Below, piece after piece: positions 1-8,428 of a DNA stretch of 64,000 bases (the stretch's first letter is position 1; each line of letters begins with the position of its first letter). A program made the translations under genes and the position numbers. The stretch spans positions 62,001 through 126,000 of the forward strand of contig NZ_JAKJIC010000002.1 of the NCBI RefSeq assembly GCF_021864535.1, written 5' to 3'. Origin of the DNA: Oryzibacter oryziterrae (GTDB taxonomy: Bacteria > Pseudomonadota > Alphaproteobacteria > Rhizobiales > Pleomorphomonadaceae). A model generated the notes under the pieces. It had not been told where the DNA came from, made no database searches, and was given only the letters and a program-made list of their open reading frames with translations.

Positions 1-95
1 CGATCGTACGGGCCCATGGCGGCGAACTGACGCTCGCCAATCGCAGTGGCGGTGGCCTGACGGCGACCATCCGCCTGCCCGGCGCCAACCGCTGA
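1..95 (+). CDS. Sensor histidine kinase, C-terminal end (partial)
   Basis: An open frame enters from the left edge and stops at 93-95. The 30 visible residues read IVRAHGGELTLANRSGGG followed by LTATIRLPGANR. This is the usual end of a GHKL ATPase domain: the last helix, the HGG turn and the G-rich strand pair ending in F/I-x-LP. The protein is therefore most likely a two-component sensor kinase, but its sensor domain and partner lie outside the window and its signal cannot be inferred. The stop is about 195 bases before the next gene, so the two need not be co-transcribed. Confidence 0.7.
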   Translation, partial: IVRAHGGELTLANRSGGGLTATIRLPGANR

Positions 96-196
96 TATCC
101 CCGAATCCAGTGCCAGGCGACGTCACGATCATGTCGCCCTGGCCGCGGTGAAGGCGGCGCTGGATGTCACGCATTTCGTGTGCAACGTCGCACTTT

Positions 197-216
197 TGTC
201 GCATGCATTTGCGACA
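197..216. promoter_or_regulatory. Palindrome upstream of DUF1045 gene (possible operator)
   Basis: TGTCGCA and TGCGACA arms of 7 bp are separated by 6 bases, about 75 bases before the start at 291. The arrangement fits a dimeric regulator site, but no regulator can be assigned. The short palindrome could also be chance in GC-rich DNA. Confidence 0.3.
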
Positions 217-290
217 TGCGAGCTTCCGTGTGATGTGAGCTGCGCTCCTGCGCCGTATCGGCTGCGAAGGGGACAATGAGGGGAAGAGGC

Positions 291-989
291 ATGCGCTACG
301 CCATCTACTTTGCACCGGCTCCGGAGGATCGCCTGCACGACCTTGGCAGCCGCTGGCTTGGCCGTGACGCGATCACCGGGGAGACCCTGCCTCAGCCCGA
401 CGTCGCGGGGATCTCAAACGGCGATCTGGCGGCGGTCACCAGGGACCCGCGCCGCTATGGCTTTCACGCGACGCTGAAGGCGCCGTTTGCCCTGGCGGAC
501 GACGCCACGGTCGAGGACCTCATCGCGGAAATGGAAAGCTTTGCCGGTGAACAAAATGGCTTCGACCTCGATCTGGGTGTCAACTGCCTGTCAGGCTTTC
601 TCGCCCTGACCCCGACCGCGCCGTCCGTCGATCTCGATCGCCTTGCGGCGGAGTGTGTGCGTCGGTTCGATCGTTTCCGCGCCCCGATCTCGGAGGCCGA
701 TATGGCCCGCCGCCGTCCGGACTTGCTGACGGAGCGCCAGCGCGGATATCTCAAGGACTGGGGCTATCCTTACGTCTTCGAGGACTTCCGCTTCCACATG
801 ACGCTGACCGATCGGCTGGACGGCACGGTGGTCGAGCGGATGGGAGCCGCAGCTCGTACATACTTTGCGCAAGCGTCAGCCGCTCCGATTCGCATTGATC
901 GCATTGCACTATTCAGCGAAGCCGAACCCGGGGCGGCCTTTCGGCTGCAACGTTTCTTGCCGTTTAGTCGTGGAGATATAGGCAACTAA
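291..989 (+). CDS. DUF1045 protein, 2H phosphoesterase superfamily (phosphonate-metabolism-associated family)
   Basis: 232-aa protein of the DUF1045 family, which is often found beside phosphonate (phn) genes and is related to 2H phosphoesterases. Two H-x-T/S motifs typical of the 2H fold are visible: HATLKAPF near residue 64 and FHMTLT near residue 165. No signal peptide is seen, so it is likely cytoplasmic. The start at 291 is chosen over an in-frame ATG at 276 because the purine run GGGGAAGAGG sits just before it. No phn genes are near, so a phosphonate role is by family association only. The nucleotide or cyclic-phosphate substrate is unknown. Confidence 0.75.
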   Translation: MRYAIYFAPAPEDRLHDLGSRWLGRDAITGETLPQPDVAGISNGDLAAVTRDPRRYGFHATLKAPFALADDATVEDLIAEMESFAGEQNGFDLDLGVNCLSGFLALTPTAPSVDLDRLAAECVRRFDRFRAPISEADMARRRPDLLTERQRGYLKDWGYPYVFEDFRFHMTLTDRLDGTVVERMGAAARTYFAQASAAPIRIDRIALFSEAEPGAAFRLQRFLPFSRGDIGN

Positions 990-1018
990 AAGGCAAAACG
1001 GGCGGCGCGGCCGCCCGT
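990..1018 (-). terminator. Intrinsic terminator for the first trypsin gene
   Basis: Perfect 9-bp stem ACGGGCGGC / GCCGCCCGT with a 3-base loop (998-1018). Read on the minus strand it is followed by TTTTGCCTTTT. It lies between convergent genes and may also slow transcription from the plus-strand gene. Confidence 0.65.
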
Positions 1019-1043
1019 CGCTCACCTGCTGGCGCGGGATCGA

Positions 1044-1883
1044 CTATTGGCTGATAATGCCGTTGATCCAGGAGTTGATGCTCGAGTAGCCAAGCCGACT
1101 ATATACGCCAGGATAGTTCTTCATCGCGCAGCCCTGGCCCCAACTAACCACACCCACCAGGGTATTGTAGGACGAGCCGCTCTTGGCGAGCAGCGGGCCG
1201 CCGGAATCTCCCTGGCAGGAGTCCTTGGTGCCGTTCGTGAAGCCTGCGCAGATCATCCGATCCGAGATGTGGCCATTGTAAGAAGTTGATTTGTTGCAGG
1301 TGGCATTGGAAATGATGGGCACCTGAACCTGACGCAACTTGATCGGGTAATTGTCATCGATCTTGCTGGTGTTGCCCCAACCGACTGTATACTGATTGAC
1401 GCCCGGCGCCGTGAGCCCGCTCTGGCTTGTGGTGACGAGTTTTGCGGGGGTGACGCCGATGACGCTACTGCTCAACTTGATTACAGCCACATCGTAATCA
1501 TGCGTGAACGGGTTATAGTTCGGATTGACCGAAATCTTCGCCACCGAATAGCGCGTCCCCCCCTTGGACAAGTCCTGTGTCTTCGCGAGAACCTTGATCC
1601 AACCGGTGGGTATGGTCTGGAAAAAATAGTCGTCGAAAACACAATGCGCAGCTGTGACCACGTAATTGGCCTTGACCAACGTGCCACCGCAAAACTGCCC
1701 TTGATAGTTGTTGCTGGTCGACGACTTCTCCAGGGCGACAACAAACGGCCAGGCACCCGACGGAGCTTCGGTTCCGCCGATGATGGCGGGAGCGGCGGTA
1801 TCCGAAGGCGACGCTGCCAGTGCCGGCGAAAGGGCAAGGCAGGCGGCGGTAAAGCCGAGCAAACTGTTTCGCATAAATGACAT
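1044..1883 (-). CDS. Secreted trypsin-like serine protease (S1A) 1
   Basis: 279-aa secreted chymotrypsin-fold protease. A signal peptide ends near residue 23-24. A short propeptide leads to IIGG (34-37), the classic activation cleavage point whose new N-terminus forms the active-site salt bridge. The triad is visible as TAAHC (His80), DYDVAVIKL (Asp131) and GDSGGP (Ser227). Asp221 in DSCQGDSGG marks a trypsin-type pocket that favours Arg/Lys. Cysteines are placed for several disulfides, consistent with an exported enzyme. The start ATG has an AGAGG about 10 bases upstream. A paralogue of the same length lies 507 bases away. S1A trypsins are uncommon in Hyphomicrobiales, so the target and any zymogen-activating protease are unknown. 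Confidence 0.92.
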   Translation of the reverse strand: MSFMRNSLLGFTAACLALSPALAASPSDTAAPAIIGGTEAPSGAWPFVVALEKSSTSNNYQGQFCGGTLVKANYVVTAAHCVFDDYFFQTIPTGWIKVLAKTQDLSKGGTRYSVAKISVNPNYNPFTHDYDVAVIKLSSSVIGVTPAKLVTTSQSGLTAPGVNQYTVGWGNTSKIDDNYPIKLRQVQVPIISNATCNKSTSYNGHISDRMICAGFTNGTKDSCQGDSGGPLLAKSGSSYNTLVGVVSWGQGCAMKNYPGVYSRLGYSSINSWINGIISQ

Positions 1884-2390
1884 GATCGTGAGACCTCTCG
1901 CTGGTGGATAAATACCGAAAATTTATCCAGCAATTTCAAAATCTTGTGGGCCAACTTGTCGCGCATTCCAGGGTGGCAGATGTCGCGGTCGGATCACCAG
2001 GGCAGAAAATGCCCGCTTTCACGCATTCTGCAGGACAGAAGACATGCGAGAAAAACGATACGTCAGGAAGGGCTTATGGTCAAAGCCTAAGAATATACAG
2101 GATGTATAAGGTGTAACGGCAATCATTGCGAGTTTTTGCGGTGCTGCGCATGGCGCGCCACCTGCAAACGATCAGGTCAAAGCAATACTTGGAAAACAGC
2201 CCGAGACTGAGGGCATGGGCCGGCGGCCTGTTGAGCCCGCGCCCGGTTCCGAACCTGGGGCAAGGATGCAACAAGCTAGAGGCCTGCGCTTGCGCCACTC
2301 ACCGGCCAGAGGAGCGGACCTTCTTTGACCGGTGAGGTACATTGGCTTCAGGCTGCGGAAACGGCGGTGGCATGGCCCCACCGGTTTGTC
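1884..2390. other. Intergenic region between the two trypsin genes
   Basis: 507 bases hold the promoter side of the first protease and the 3' side of the second. The part near 2030-2200 is AT-richer than the surroundings. A loose inverted repeat, CTCACCGG and CCGGTGAG, lies near 2298-2335. The short open frames here lack ribosome-binding sites and recognisable content. I see no gene. Confidence 0.5.
2365..2383 (-). terminator. Possible terminator of the second trypsin gene
   Basis: 6-bp stem CGGTGG / CCACCG with a 7-base loop, just downstream of the minus-strand stop at 2391. No clear T run follows, so this is a weak call. Confidence 0.35.
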
Positions 2391-3227
2391 TTACTGGCCG
2401 ATCTTCGCCTTGACCCAGTTGTTGATCTCGGGAAGAGCAAGGCGGGTATAGACGCCCGGCAGGTTCTTCCGGGCGCAGCCATAGCCCCAGCTCACCACAC
2501 CAGCCTGGAGCTTGAAGGCCCCGCTTGCGTCGGCAACGATCAGCGGGCCGCCCGAATCGCCCTGGCAGGAGTCCTTGCCGCCGGCAAAGGTGCCCGCACA
2601 GAACATGCGAGGCGTGATTTCGCCGTCATAGGATGTTGCCGAGTTGCACTTGGCCCTTGAAAGGATCGGGACCTGAACCTGCTGCAGCAGGGTGGGAAAG
2701 TTATCGTCTTTGGTGGACATGTTGCCCCAACCGATGACAAAGGACTTGTCGTTGACCGCAGCCAGGGTGCTTTCCTGAGCCGGCTTGATCAGCGCGATGG
2801 GCTTGATGCCCGTGACGGGCTTGTTCAGCTTGATGACCGCAAGGTCATAATCCATGGTCTTGGGATTGTATTTGGGGTGCCGATAAACCGCGGCTCCCTT
2901 GAATACCTTGCCGCCGGACTCCAGGTTCTGTGTGCCTGCCAGGACGAAGACCGTTGATGCGGGAACGACACCATTGTCCTCGCGCGTAATGCAATGTGCG
3001 GCGGTCAGGACGTAGTTCGACTTGATGAGGGTCCCGCCGCAGAACCAGGCCGAACCGTCCGTGTCGTCAACTTCCAAGTGGACCTGGAATGGCCACTTGC
3101 CCTTGGGAGCGGTGGTGCCGCCAATGATCTGTGCCGAACCTGTGTTGCTTGCACCACTTGCGAAAGCCTGGCTCAAGGAAAGACCCGCGATAGCGAGCGC
3201 TAACAAACTCTTGCGAACAAAAGACAT
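2391..3227 (-). CDS. Secreted trypsin-like serine protease (S1A) 2
   Basis: 278-aa paralogue of the upstream protease, with a signal peptide (about 1-23), propeptide and IIGG at residues 34-37. The triad is visible as TAAHC (His78), DYDLAVIKL (Asp near 127) and GDSGGPLI (Ser near 227). The pocket Asp is kept in DSCQGDSGG, so trypsin-like Arg/Lys specificity is expected. The two proteins share the same cysteine layout and closing region, which suggests a local tandem duplication followed by divergence. Each has its own upstream gap and a downstream hairpin, so they are probably transcribed separately. The physiological role is not evident from neighbours. Confidence 0.92.
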   Translation of the reverse strand: MSFVRKSLLALAIAGLSLSQAFASGASNTGSAQIIGGTTAPKGKWPFQVHLEVDDTDGSAWFCGGTLIKSNYVLTAAHCITREDNGVVPASTVFVLAGTQNLESGGKVFKGAAVYRHPKYNPKTMDYDLAVIKLNKPVTGIKPIALIKPAQESTLAAVNDKSFVIGWGNMSTKDDNFPTLLQQVQVPILSRAKCNSATSYDGEITPRMFCAGTFAGGKDSCQGDSGGPLIVADASGAFKLQAGVVSWGYGCARKNLPGVYTRLALPEINNWVKAKIGQ

Positions 3228-3375
3228 GATTGGGAAGCCCCTTAAGTGTCACAACAAAGCCGATCGTCCCCGTCGGGCGCGGCGGCTGACGGCAGCTAAA
3301 GGTCGCGCCAGTTAAAAGGGGCTTACGGTCCGCTGAAATTACCAGGGGACCGCAGAGGTCAATCAAATCAGGGGC

Positions 3376-4839
3376 TCAATACGGCGCCCAGACGTCGCCC
3401 ATCTCGACATAAACCGACTTGATCTGCGTATAGGCGTCGAGCACGGCGCGGCCGTTCTCGCGGCCGAGGCCGGATTGCTTCATGCCGCCGAAGGGCATCT
3501 CGACCGGTGTGAGATTGTAGGTGTTGATCCAGGTGGTGCCGGCCTTGATCTTGCCGATGACGCGATGGGCGCGGGTGATGTCGGCGGTGAAGACGCCGGC
3601 GGCAAGCCCGAAGGGCGTGTCGTTGGCCCGCGCAATCACCTCGTCCTCGGTCTCGAAATCGAGGACGCTCATCACCGGCCCGAAGATCTCCTCGCGGGCG
3701 ATGCGCATGTGGTCCTTGACGTCGGCAAACACGGTGGGCTCGACCCAATAGCCGCTCTCGAAGCCCTGGATCTTCGGCACGCCGCCGCCGCAGACGAGGC
3801 GGGCGCCGTCCTCGCGGCCGATGGTGAGATAGGACAGCACCTTCTGGTGATGCTCCTCGCTGACCAGCGGACCGAGATGGGTGGCCTCATCCAGCGGGTC
3901 GCCGAGGCGGATCTTCTCGGTGCGCATGGCGAGCTTCTCAAGGAAGGCATCCTTGATCGACGCCTGCACGAAGACACGCGTGCCGTTGGAGCAGATCTGG
4001 CCGGTGGAGTAGAAGTTGGCCAGCATGGCTGCGGAGACGGCATTGTCGAGATTGGCATCCTCGAAGACGATCAGCGGCGACTTGCCGCCGAGCTCCAGCG
4101 TGACCTGCTTCAGCGTCTGGGCGGCATCGGCCATCACCTTGCGGCCGGTGCCGCTTTCGCCCGTCAGCGACACCTTGGCAATGCCGGGATGGCGGACGAG
4201 GGCGCGGCCCGTCTCGGCATAGCCCTGGAGCACATTGTAGACGCCGGCTGGCACGCCCGCCTCGTGCAGGATCTCGGCAAGCTTCAGGGCGCTGAGCGGG
4301 GTGTTCTCCGCCGGCTTGAAGATCACCGCGTTGCCGGCGGCGAGCGCCGGGGCGGCCTTCCAGGAGGCAATCTGGATCGGATAGTTCCAGGCGCCGATGG
4401 CGGCGACCACGCCGAGCGGCTCGCGGCGGGTGTAGACGAAGGACGAGCCGAGATCGACGTGGGCACCCTCGATGGAGGCGGCGAGGCCGCCGAGATATTC
4501 GAGCGCGTCGGCGCCGGAGGTGGCGTCGGCCACCAGCGTCTCCTGCAGTGCCTTGCCGGTATCGAGCGTTTCAAGCTCCGACAGCTCGCGATTGCGCGCG
4601 CGCATGATGTCGGCGGCCTTGCGCAGGATGCGGCCGCGTTCGCGACCGGGCATGGCGGCCCAAGCCTTCTGCGCTTCGGTGGCAGCATCGACGGCAGCGT
4701 TGACGGTGGCCTCAGTTGCGGCATTGAGGCGCGCGATCACCTCGCCGGTGGCCGGGTAGCGGCTCTCGATCAGAGCGCCGGCGGGATCTTCCACATACTG
4801 GCCGTTGACGAAATGGGAGGCGGTCGGTTGGGCGCGCAT
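3376..4839 (-). CDS. betB: Betaine aldehyde dehydrogenase
   Basis: 487-aa NAD(P)+-dependent aldehyde dehydrogenase that oxidises betaine aldehyde to glycine betaine, the second step from choline. Visible motifs are [12 protein letters not shown] in the nucleotide fold, ELGGKSP with the general-base Glu, and [13 protein letters not shown] with the catalytic Cys. The start at 4839 ([10 protein letters not shown]) is preferred to the 30-residue longer frame because AGGAG lies 7 bases upstream and the length then matches BetB. The gene is last in the choX-choW-choV-betB series, separated from choV by a palindromic element. BetA and BetI are divergent on the other side of choX, so the pathway is split over two transcripts. 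Confidence 0.93.
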   Translation of the reverse strand: MRAQPTASHFVNGQYVEDPAGALIESRYPATGEVIARLNAATEATVNAAVDAATEAQKAWAAMPGRERGRILRKAADIMRARNRELSELETLDTGKALQETLVADATSGADALEYLGGLAASIEGAHVDLGSSFVYTRREPLGVVAAIGAWNYPIQIASWKAAPALAAGNAVIFKPAENTPLSALKLAEILHEAGVPAGVYNVLQGYAETGRALVRHPGIAKVSLTGESGTGRKVMADAAQTLKQVTLELGGKSPLIVFEDANLDNAVSAAMLANFYSTGQICSNGTRVFVQASIKDAFLEKLAMRTEKIRLGDPLDEATHLGPLVSEEHHQKVLSYLTIGREDGARLVCGGGVPKIQGFESGYWVEPTVFADVKDHMRIAREEIFGPVMSVLDFETEDEVIARANDTPFGLAAGVFTADITRAHRVIGKIKAGTTWINTYNLTPVEMPFGGMKQSGLGRENGRAVLDAYTQIKSVYVEMGDVWAPY

Positions 4840-4946
4840 GGAAAGCTCCTGGGGGAAAGTCTGAGGGGCGATAGCGTTGGAACGCCCAAAGGTCAATTGC
4901 TTTGGCTTGCAGGAAGAGAGGAGTGGCACTGCGGTGGCTCACCCCT

Positions 4947-5001
4947 CTCCCTGTCCCTCCCCCGCAAGGGGGGAGGGACAGGGAGCGGGGTATACCCCGC
5001 T
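4947..5001. repeat. Tandem intergenic palindromes between choV and betB
   Basis: A perfect inverted repeat with 17-bp arms (4947-4963 and 4969-4985, loop GCAAG) is followed at once by an 18-bp perfect palindrome (4984-5001, centre GTATAC). The two-palindrome layout and the purine/pyrimidine-rich arms are typical of dispersed intergenic REP-like elements. Within the operon it could stabilise the upstream message or reduce readthrough into betB. Confidence 0.75.
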
Positions 5002-5008
5002 CCCACCC

Positions 5009-6100
5009 TCACGACGGCTTGCGCAGGATCGCCTTCATGATGGCTTCCGGGCTGATGGTGCCGACCACCTTGCCGTCGTCTTCCACCAGGATCGGAGCCC
5101 CCGACGCCACCGAGGCAGCCATGACCGACTTGACGGGATAGTCGGCGGGAACGACGCAGGACTGGCCCTTGACTGGCGTGCCTTCCGGCAGGCGGATGGC
5201 GCCGTCGGCCACCGCATAGCCGGGGCCGGCCTCCATCATGTCGGACGCGCGCAGCACATTGAGCGGGTTCATGTGCGCCACGAACTCGGCCACATAGGGC
5301 GTTGCCGGGTTGAGCATGATCTCCTGCGCGGTGCCCACCTGCACCACACGGCCGGCGGCCATGATGACGATGCGGTTGCCGATCTTCATGGCCTCGTCGA
5401 GATCGTGGCTGACGAAGAGGATGGTGCGCTTGAGCGAGCGCTGGAACTCCAGGAGCTCGTCCTGCAGCTTGTCGCGGATCAGGGGATCGAGCGCGGAGAA
5501 GGGCTCGTCCATCAGCAGGATCGGCGCATGCGTGGCGAAGGCGCGGGCGAGGCCCACACGCTGCTGCATGCCGCCCGAAAGCTGGTGCACCTTCTTGCCG
5601 GCCCAGTTGGTGAGATGCACGAGGTCGAGCTGGGCGGCGACGCGCTTGTCGATCTCCGCCTTGTCGACACCGGCGAGTTCGAGCCCGAGCGCCACGTTGT
5701 CGGCGACGGTGCGCCAGGGCAGCAGGCCGAACTGCTGGAACACCATGGCGACACGCGAGCGGCGGATGCGGCGCAGCGTGGCGGCGTCGCACTTGGAGAC
5801 GTCGACCTCGGTCTCGCCGTCGCGCACCCAGACATTGCCGCGCGCCACCTTGTTGAGGCCGTTGACGGCGCGCACCAGCGTGGACTTGCCCGAACCGGAC
5901 AGGCCCATCAGCACGACGATCTCGCCTTCCTTCACCTCGAAGGAGGCTTTCATGACGCCGACGATCTGGCCGGTTTCGGCATTGATCTCGGCGACAGGCC
6001 TGTCCTGGTCGATCAGCGGAAAGGCCACGGAGGGCTGCTTGCCGAAGACGATGTCCACATTTTCAAAGCGGACGGCATTGGGAGCGGAAGCAAGAGACAT
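5009..6100 (-). CDS. choV: Choline ABC transporter, ATP-binding protein
   Basis: 363-aa ABC ATPase of the ProV/OpuA type, energising choline uptake with ChoW and ChoX. Walker A GLSGSGKST, signature LSGGMQQRVGLARA and Walker B ILLMDEPFSALDPL are present. About 100 C-terminal residues (ending DDGKVVGTISPEAIMKAIL) resemble the CBS-type regulatory tail of ProV proteins, which can sense ionic strength. The ATG at 6100 follows GAGGG and is preferred to a TTG at 6106. choW ends 10 bases upstream, so the two are co-transcribed. The choline assignment rests on the neighbouring betI-betA and betB. A glycine betaine or proline betaine range is possible. Confidence 0.9.
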   Translation of the reverse strand: MSLASAPNAVRFENVDIVFGKQPSVAFPLIDQDRPVAEINAETGQIVGVMKASFEVKEGEIVVLMGLSGSGKSTLVRAVNGLNKVARGNVWVRDGETEVDVSKCDAATLRRIRRSRVAMVFQQFGLLPWRTVADNVALGLELAGVDKAEIDKRVAAQLDLVHLTNWAGKKVHQLSGGMQQRVGLARAFATHAPILLMDEPFSALDPLIRDKLQDELLEFQRSLKRTILFVSHDLDEAMKIGNRIVIMAAGRVVQVGTAQEIMLNPATPYVAEFVAHMNPLNVLRASDMMEAGPGYAVADGAIRLPEGTPVKGQSCVVPADYPVKSVMAASVASGAPILVEDDGKVVGTISPEAIMKAILRKPS

Positions 6101-6110
6101 GGACAATCCC

Positions 6111-6941
6111 TCAGTCGTCGACGCGGCAGATGCGGTCCAGCATGATGGCGAGCAGAACGATCGCCAGGCCGGAAGTGAAGCCCATGCCGATGTTCACGGA
6201 GTTGAGCGCGCGCACCACGGGGACACCGAGACCGGCGGCACCGACGAGCGCGGCGATCACCACCATCGACAGCGAGAGCATGATGGTCTGGGTGAGGCCG
6301 GCGAGGATCTGCGGCATGGCGTAGGGGATCTCGACCTTGATCAGCCGCTGCCAGGGCGTGGCACCGAAGCTCTCGGCCGCTTCCACCAGCGCCGTCGGCG
6401 TCGAGGCGACGCCGAGATGGGTGAGGCGGATCGAGGCGGGCAGGGCGAAGATCACCGTGGAGATGAGGCCGGGCACCATGCCGAGGCCGAACAGTACCAG
6501 CGCCGGGATCAGGTAGACGAAGGTGGGGATCGTCTGCATCAGGTCGAGGATCGGCCGCATGGCCGTCATCAGCCAGGGGCGGCGGGCGGCGGCGATGCCG
6601 AGCGGCACGCCGATCACCATGCACACCGACGCGGAGGCCAGCACCAGCGCCAGCGTCTGGGTGGTTTCCTTCCAGTAGCCCTGGTTCAGGATGTAGAGGA
6701 AGCCGAGCACCACGAAGATCACGAGCGGGATCGAACGCTTGAGATAATAGGCAAGGCCGGCAACGATGGCGACGAGCACCAGCGGTGGGGGTGCCTGCAG
6801 CAGGAAGAGAATGGCCTGCACGCCGGCTTCGAGCACGAAGGAAATGGCGTCGAACACGGGGCTGGCATTGGTGGTCAGCCAGTCAACAGCCACCTTGGCC
6901 AACTGGCCGACAGGAAGCTTGGTCTCTGTCAGGAATTCCAT
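6111..6941 (-). CDS. choW: Choline ABC transporter, permease
   Basis: 276-aa inner-membrane permease of the ProW/OpuAB class. It has several hydrophobic helices (for example ILFLLQAPPPLVLVAIVAGL) and a C-terminal binding-protein-dependent permease domain. The EAA-type loop that contacts the ATPase is visible as VEAAESFGATPWQRLIKVEIP. It lies between choX and choV in the same direction. The choX-choW gap of about 130 bases carries a strong hairpin, and choW-choV are nearly contiguous. Confidence 0.9.
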   Translation of the reverse strand: MEFLTETKLPVGQLAKVAVDWLTTNASPVFDAISFVLEAGVQAILFLLQAPPPLVLVAIVAGLAYYLKRSIPLVIFVVLGFLYILNQGYWKETTQTLALVLASASVCMVIGVPLGIAAARRPWLMTAMRPILDLMQTIPTFVYLIPALVLFGLGMVPGLISTVIFALPASIRLTHLGVASTPTALVEAAESFGATPWQRLIKVEIPYAMPQILAGLTQTIMLSLSMVVIAALVGAAGLGVPVVRALNSVNIGMGFTSGLAIVLLAIMLDRICRVDD

Positions 6942-7026
6942 GGAAATGCCGCCTCCGGGTCATCTCATGCGGGAGCGTATGCGGGCGCAAAGGCGCCGGG
7001 ACGAGAGGTCCGCGCGGCGCGGGGTG

Positions 7027-7054
7027 TCCGGCGCCCGCGAGGGCCGGCGCCGGA
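7027..7054 (-). other. Hairpin in the choX-choW gap
   Basis: Perfect 9-bp arms TCCGGCGCC / GGCGCCGGA with a 10-base loop, lying just after the choX stop. Such stems between a binding-protein gene and its permease gene commonly protect the upstream message and give excess binding protein. The role here is inferred from position only. Confidence 0.5.
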
Positions 7055-7072
7055 GAATGTCGTCGGTAGCGA

Positions 7073-8014
7073 TCAGAGGCCGAGCTTGGCGGTCACTGCG
7101 TCAACGGCATCGCCGCCGTCGAAGGTGGTGACGCCTTCGAGCCAGGGGGCGATCACGTCGGCATGGGCCTTGAGCCATTCGCTGGCCGCCGCCTTGGGCT
7201 CTTCGCCGCCGTCGAGGATCTTGCCCATCATCTCGTTTTCCATCGCAAGGGTGAACTTGAGATTGGAGACGAACTTGCCGGCATTCGGGCATTCGCCCAC
7301 ATAGCCCTTGCGCACGTTGGTATAGATGGTGGCGCCGCCGTAGTTCGGGCCAAACACATCGTCACCGCCGGTCAGATAGGCCATCTGGAAGTTGGCGTTC
7401 ATCGGATGGGGTTCCCAGCCGAGGAAAACGATCGGCTTCTGGTCCTTCACCGAACGGGCGACTTCGGCCAGCATGCCCTGCTCGGAGCTTTCGACGAGCT
7501 CGAAGCCCGTGAGGCCGAAGGAGCCCTTGGAGATCATGTCGAGGATCAGGCGGTTGCCGTCGTTGCCCGGTTCGATGCCGTAGATCTTGCCCTCGAGCTT
7601 GTCCTTGAACTTGGCGATGTCGGCGAAGTCCTTGAGGCCGGCGTCATAGGTGTACTTGGGAACGGCCAGCGTATACTTGGCGCCTTCGAGATTGGCGCCG
7701 AGGGTCTCGACGGTGCCCTTGTCGGCATAGGGCTTGATGTCGGCGGCCATGGACGGCATCCAGTTGCCCAGGAAGACGTCGATGTCCTTGTTCTCGAGCG
7801 AAGTGAAGGTGACCGGCACGGAGAGCAGCTGCACGCTGGGCTCGTAACCGAGCGCTTCGAGGATCACCGAAGCGGTCGCCGTCGTGGCGGTGATGTCCGT
7901 CCAGCCGACATCGGAGAAACGGACGGCCTTGCAGCTCTCCGCGTCGCCTGCCAGCGCAGGCACGGCGCCGGCGACGAAAGCGGCGAGACTGGCACCCAGA
8001 ATCCAGGACTTCAT
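7073..8014 (-). CDS. choX: Choline ABC transporter, periplasmic binding protein
   Basis: 313-aa periplasmic substrate-binding protein of the OpuAC/ChoX family, delivering choline to ChoW. The N-terminus MKSWILGASLAAFVAGAVPA is a signal peptide with cleavage near ALA-GD. Mature features include FSDVGWTDI and VFLGWEPHPMN, aromatic stretches of the kind that form the cage for quaternary ammonium groups. Two cysteines (near residues 28 and 268) could pair as in ChoX. A much longer frame reaches upstream, but the ATG at 8014 follows AAGGGAG at good spacing and begins the signal peptide. It is the first gene of the leftward operon and is transcribed away from betI. Confidence 0.92.
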   Translation of the reverse strand: MKSWILGASLAAFVAGAVPALAGDAESCKAVRFSDVGWTDITATTATASVILEALGYEPSVQLLSVPVTFTSLENKDIDVFLGNWMPSMAADIKPYADKGTVETLGANLEGAKYTLAVPKYTYDAGLKDFADIAKFKDKLEGKIYGIEPGNDGNRLILDMISKGSFGLTGFELVESSEQGMLAEVARSVKDQKPIVFLGWEPHPMNANFQMAYLTGGDDVFGPNYGGATIYTNVRKGYVGECPNAGKFVSNLKFTLAMENEMMGKILDGGEEPKAAASEWLKAHADVIAPWLEGVTTFDGGDAVDAVTAKLGL

Positions 8015-8428
8015 GCTGCTACTCCCTTGTTGCAGATCCCCTGCCAGGAACATCCCCCTCGGACGTCCCGCATGAAACGACCCCTGTCGGTCAGGGCCGC
8101 GATTCAATACGCATTCGGCCTTGTGGCCAATGCCTAAATTGCCGCGACAAACAAAAATCACGACATCCCTGCTGTCCGCAGTCCGTCGACGCCTCTTGCC
8201 AGGGTGTTCGATCGCTACGGCTTTTTCCTTAAGTGTTATCCAATCATTGCTCCCTTGCGGGCGCAAGTTTTTCTTGATTGACGGATCAATCAAAAATACG
8301 CTTTTCGCTCGAAAACAGCCGATTTGTCGCTTTTCTTCAAAGTTGGCGCCGGTTTGCCCCCGCGCGCCACCGCCTCATTTGGCGGCATGGATGGGAAAGA
8401 GGCGCTGTCGGGCCTACGGAGAACCACG
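8015..8428. promoter_or_regulatory. Divergent choX / betI control region
   Basis: 414 bases without a convincing gene separate the divergent choX and betI starts. The region contains the BetI-type palindrome at 8274-8293 and AT-richer stretches around 8215-8330 suitable for promoters. Frames that extend betI or choX into it lack ribosome-binding sites and family similarity. Confidence 0.6.
8274..8293. promoter_or_regulatory. Predicted BetI operator
   Basis: Perfect palindrome TTGATTGA-CGGA-TCAATCAA (8-bp arms), between choX and betI. It matches the known style of BetI boxes, which are TTGATTG-type half sites facing each other. It lies 136 bases before betI and 260 bases before choX, so one site could control both divergent transcripts. 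Choline would be the expected inducer. Confidence 0.75.

Noticed and set aside
3475-5040. 521-aa open frame on the plus strand opposite betB
   Set aside because: It is a GC-driven shadow of betB: codon third positions mirror the real gene, the composition is rich in Gly/Asp/His, and there is no ribosome site or recognisable domain.
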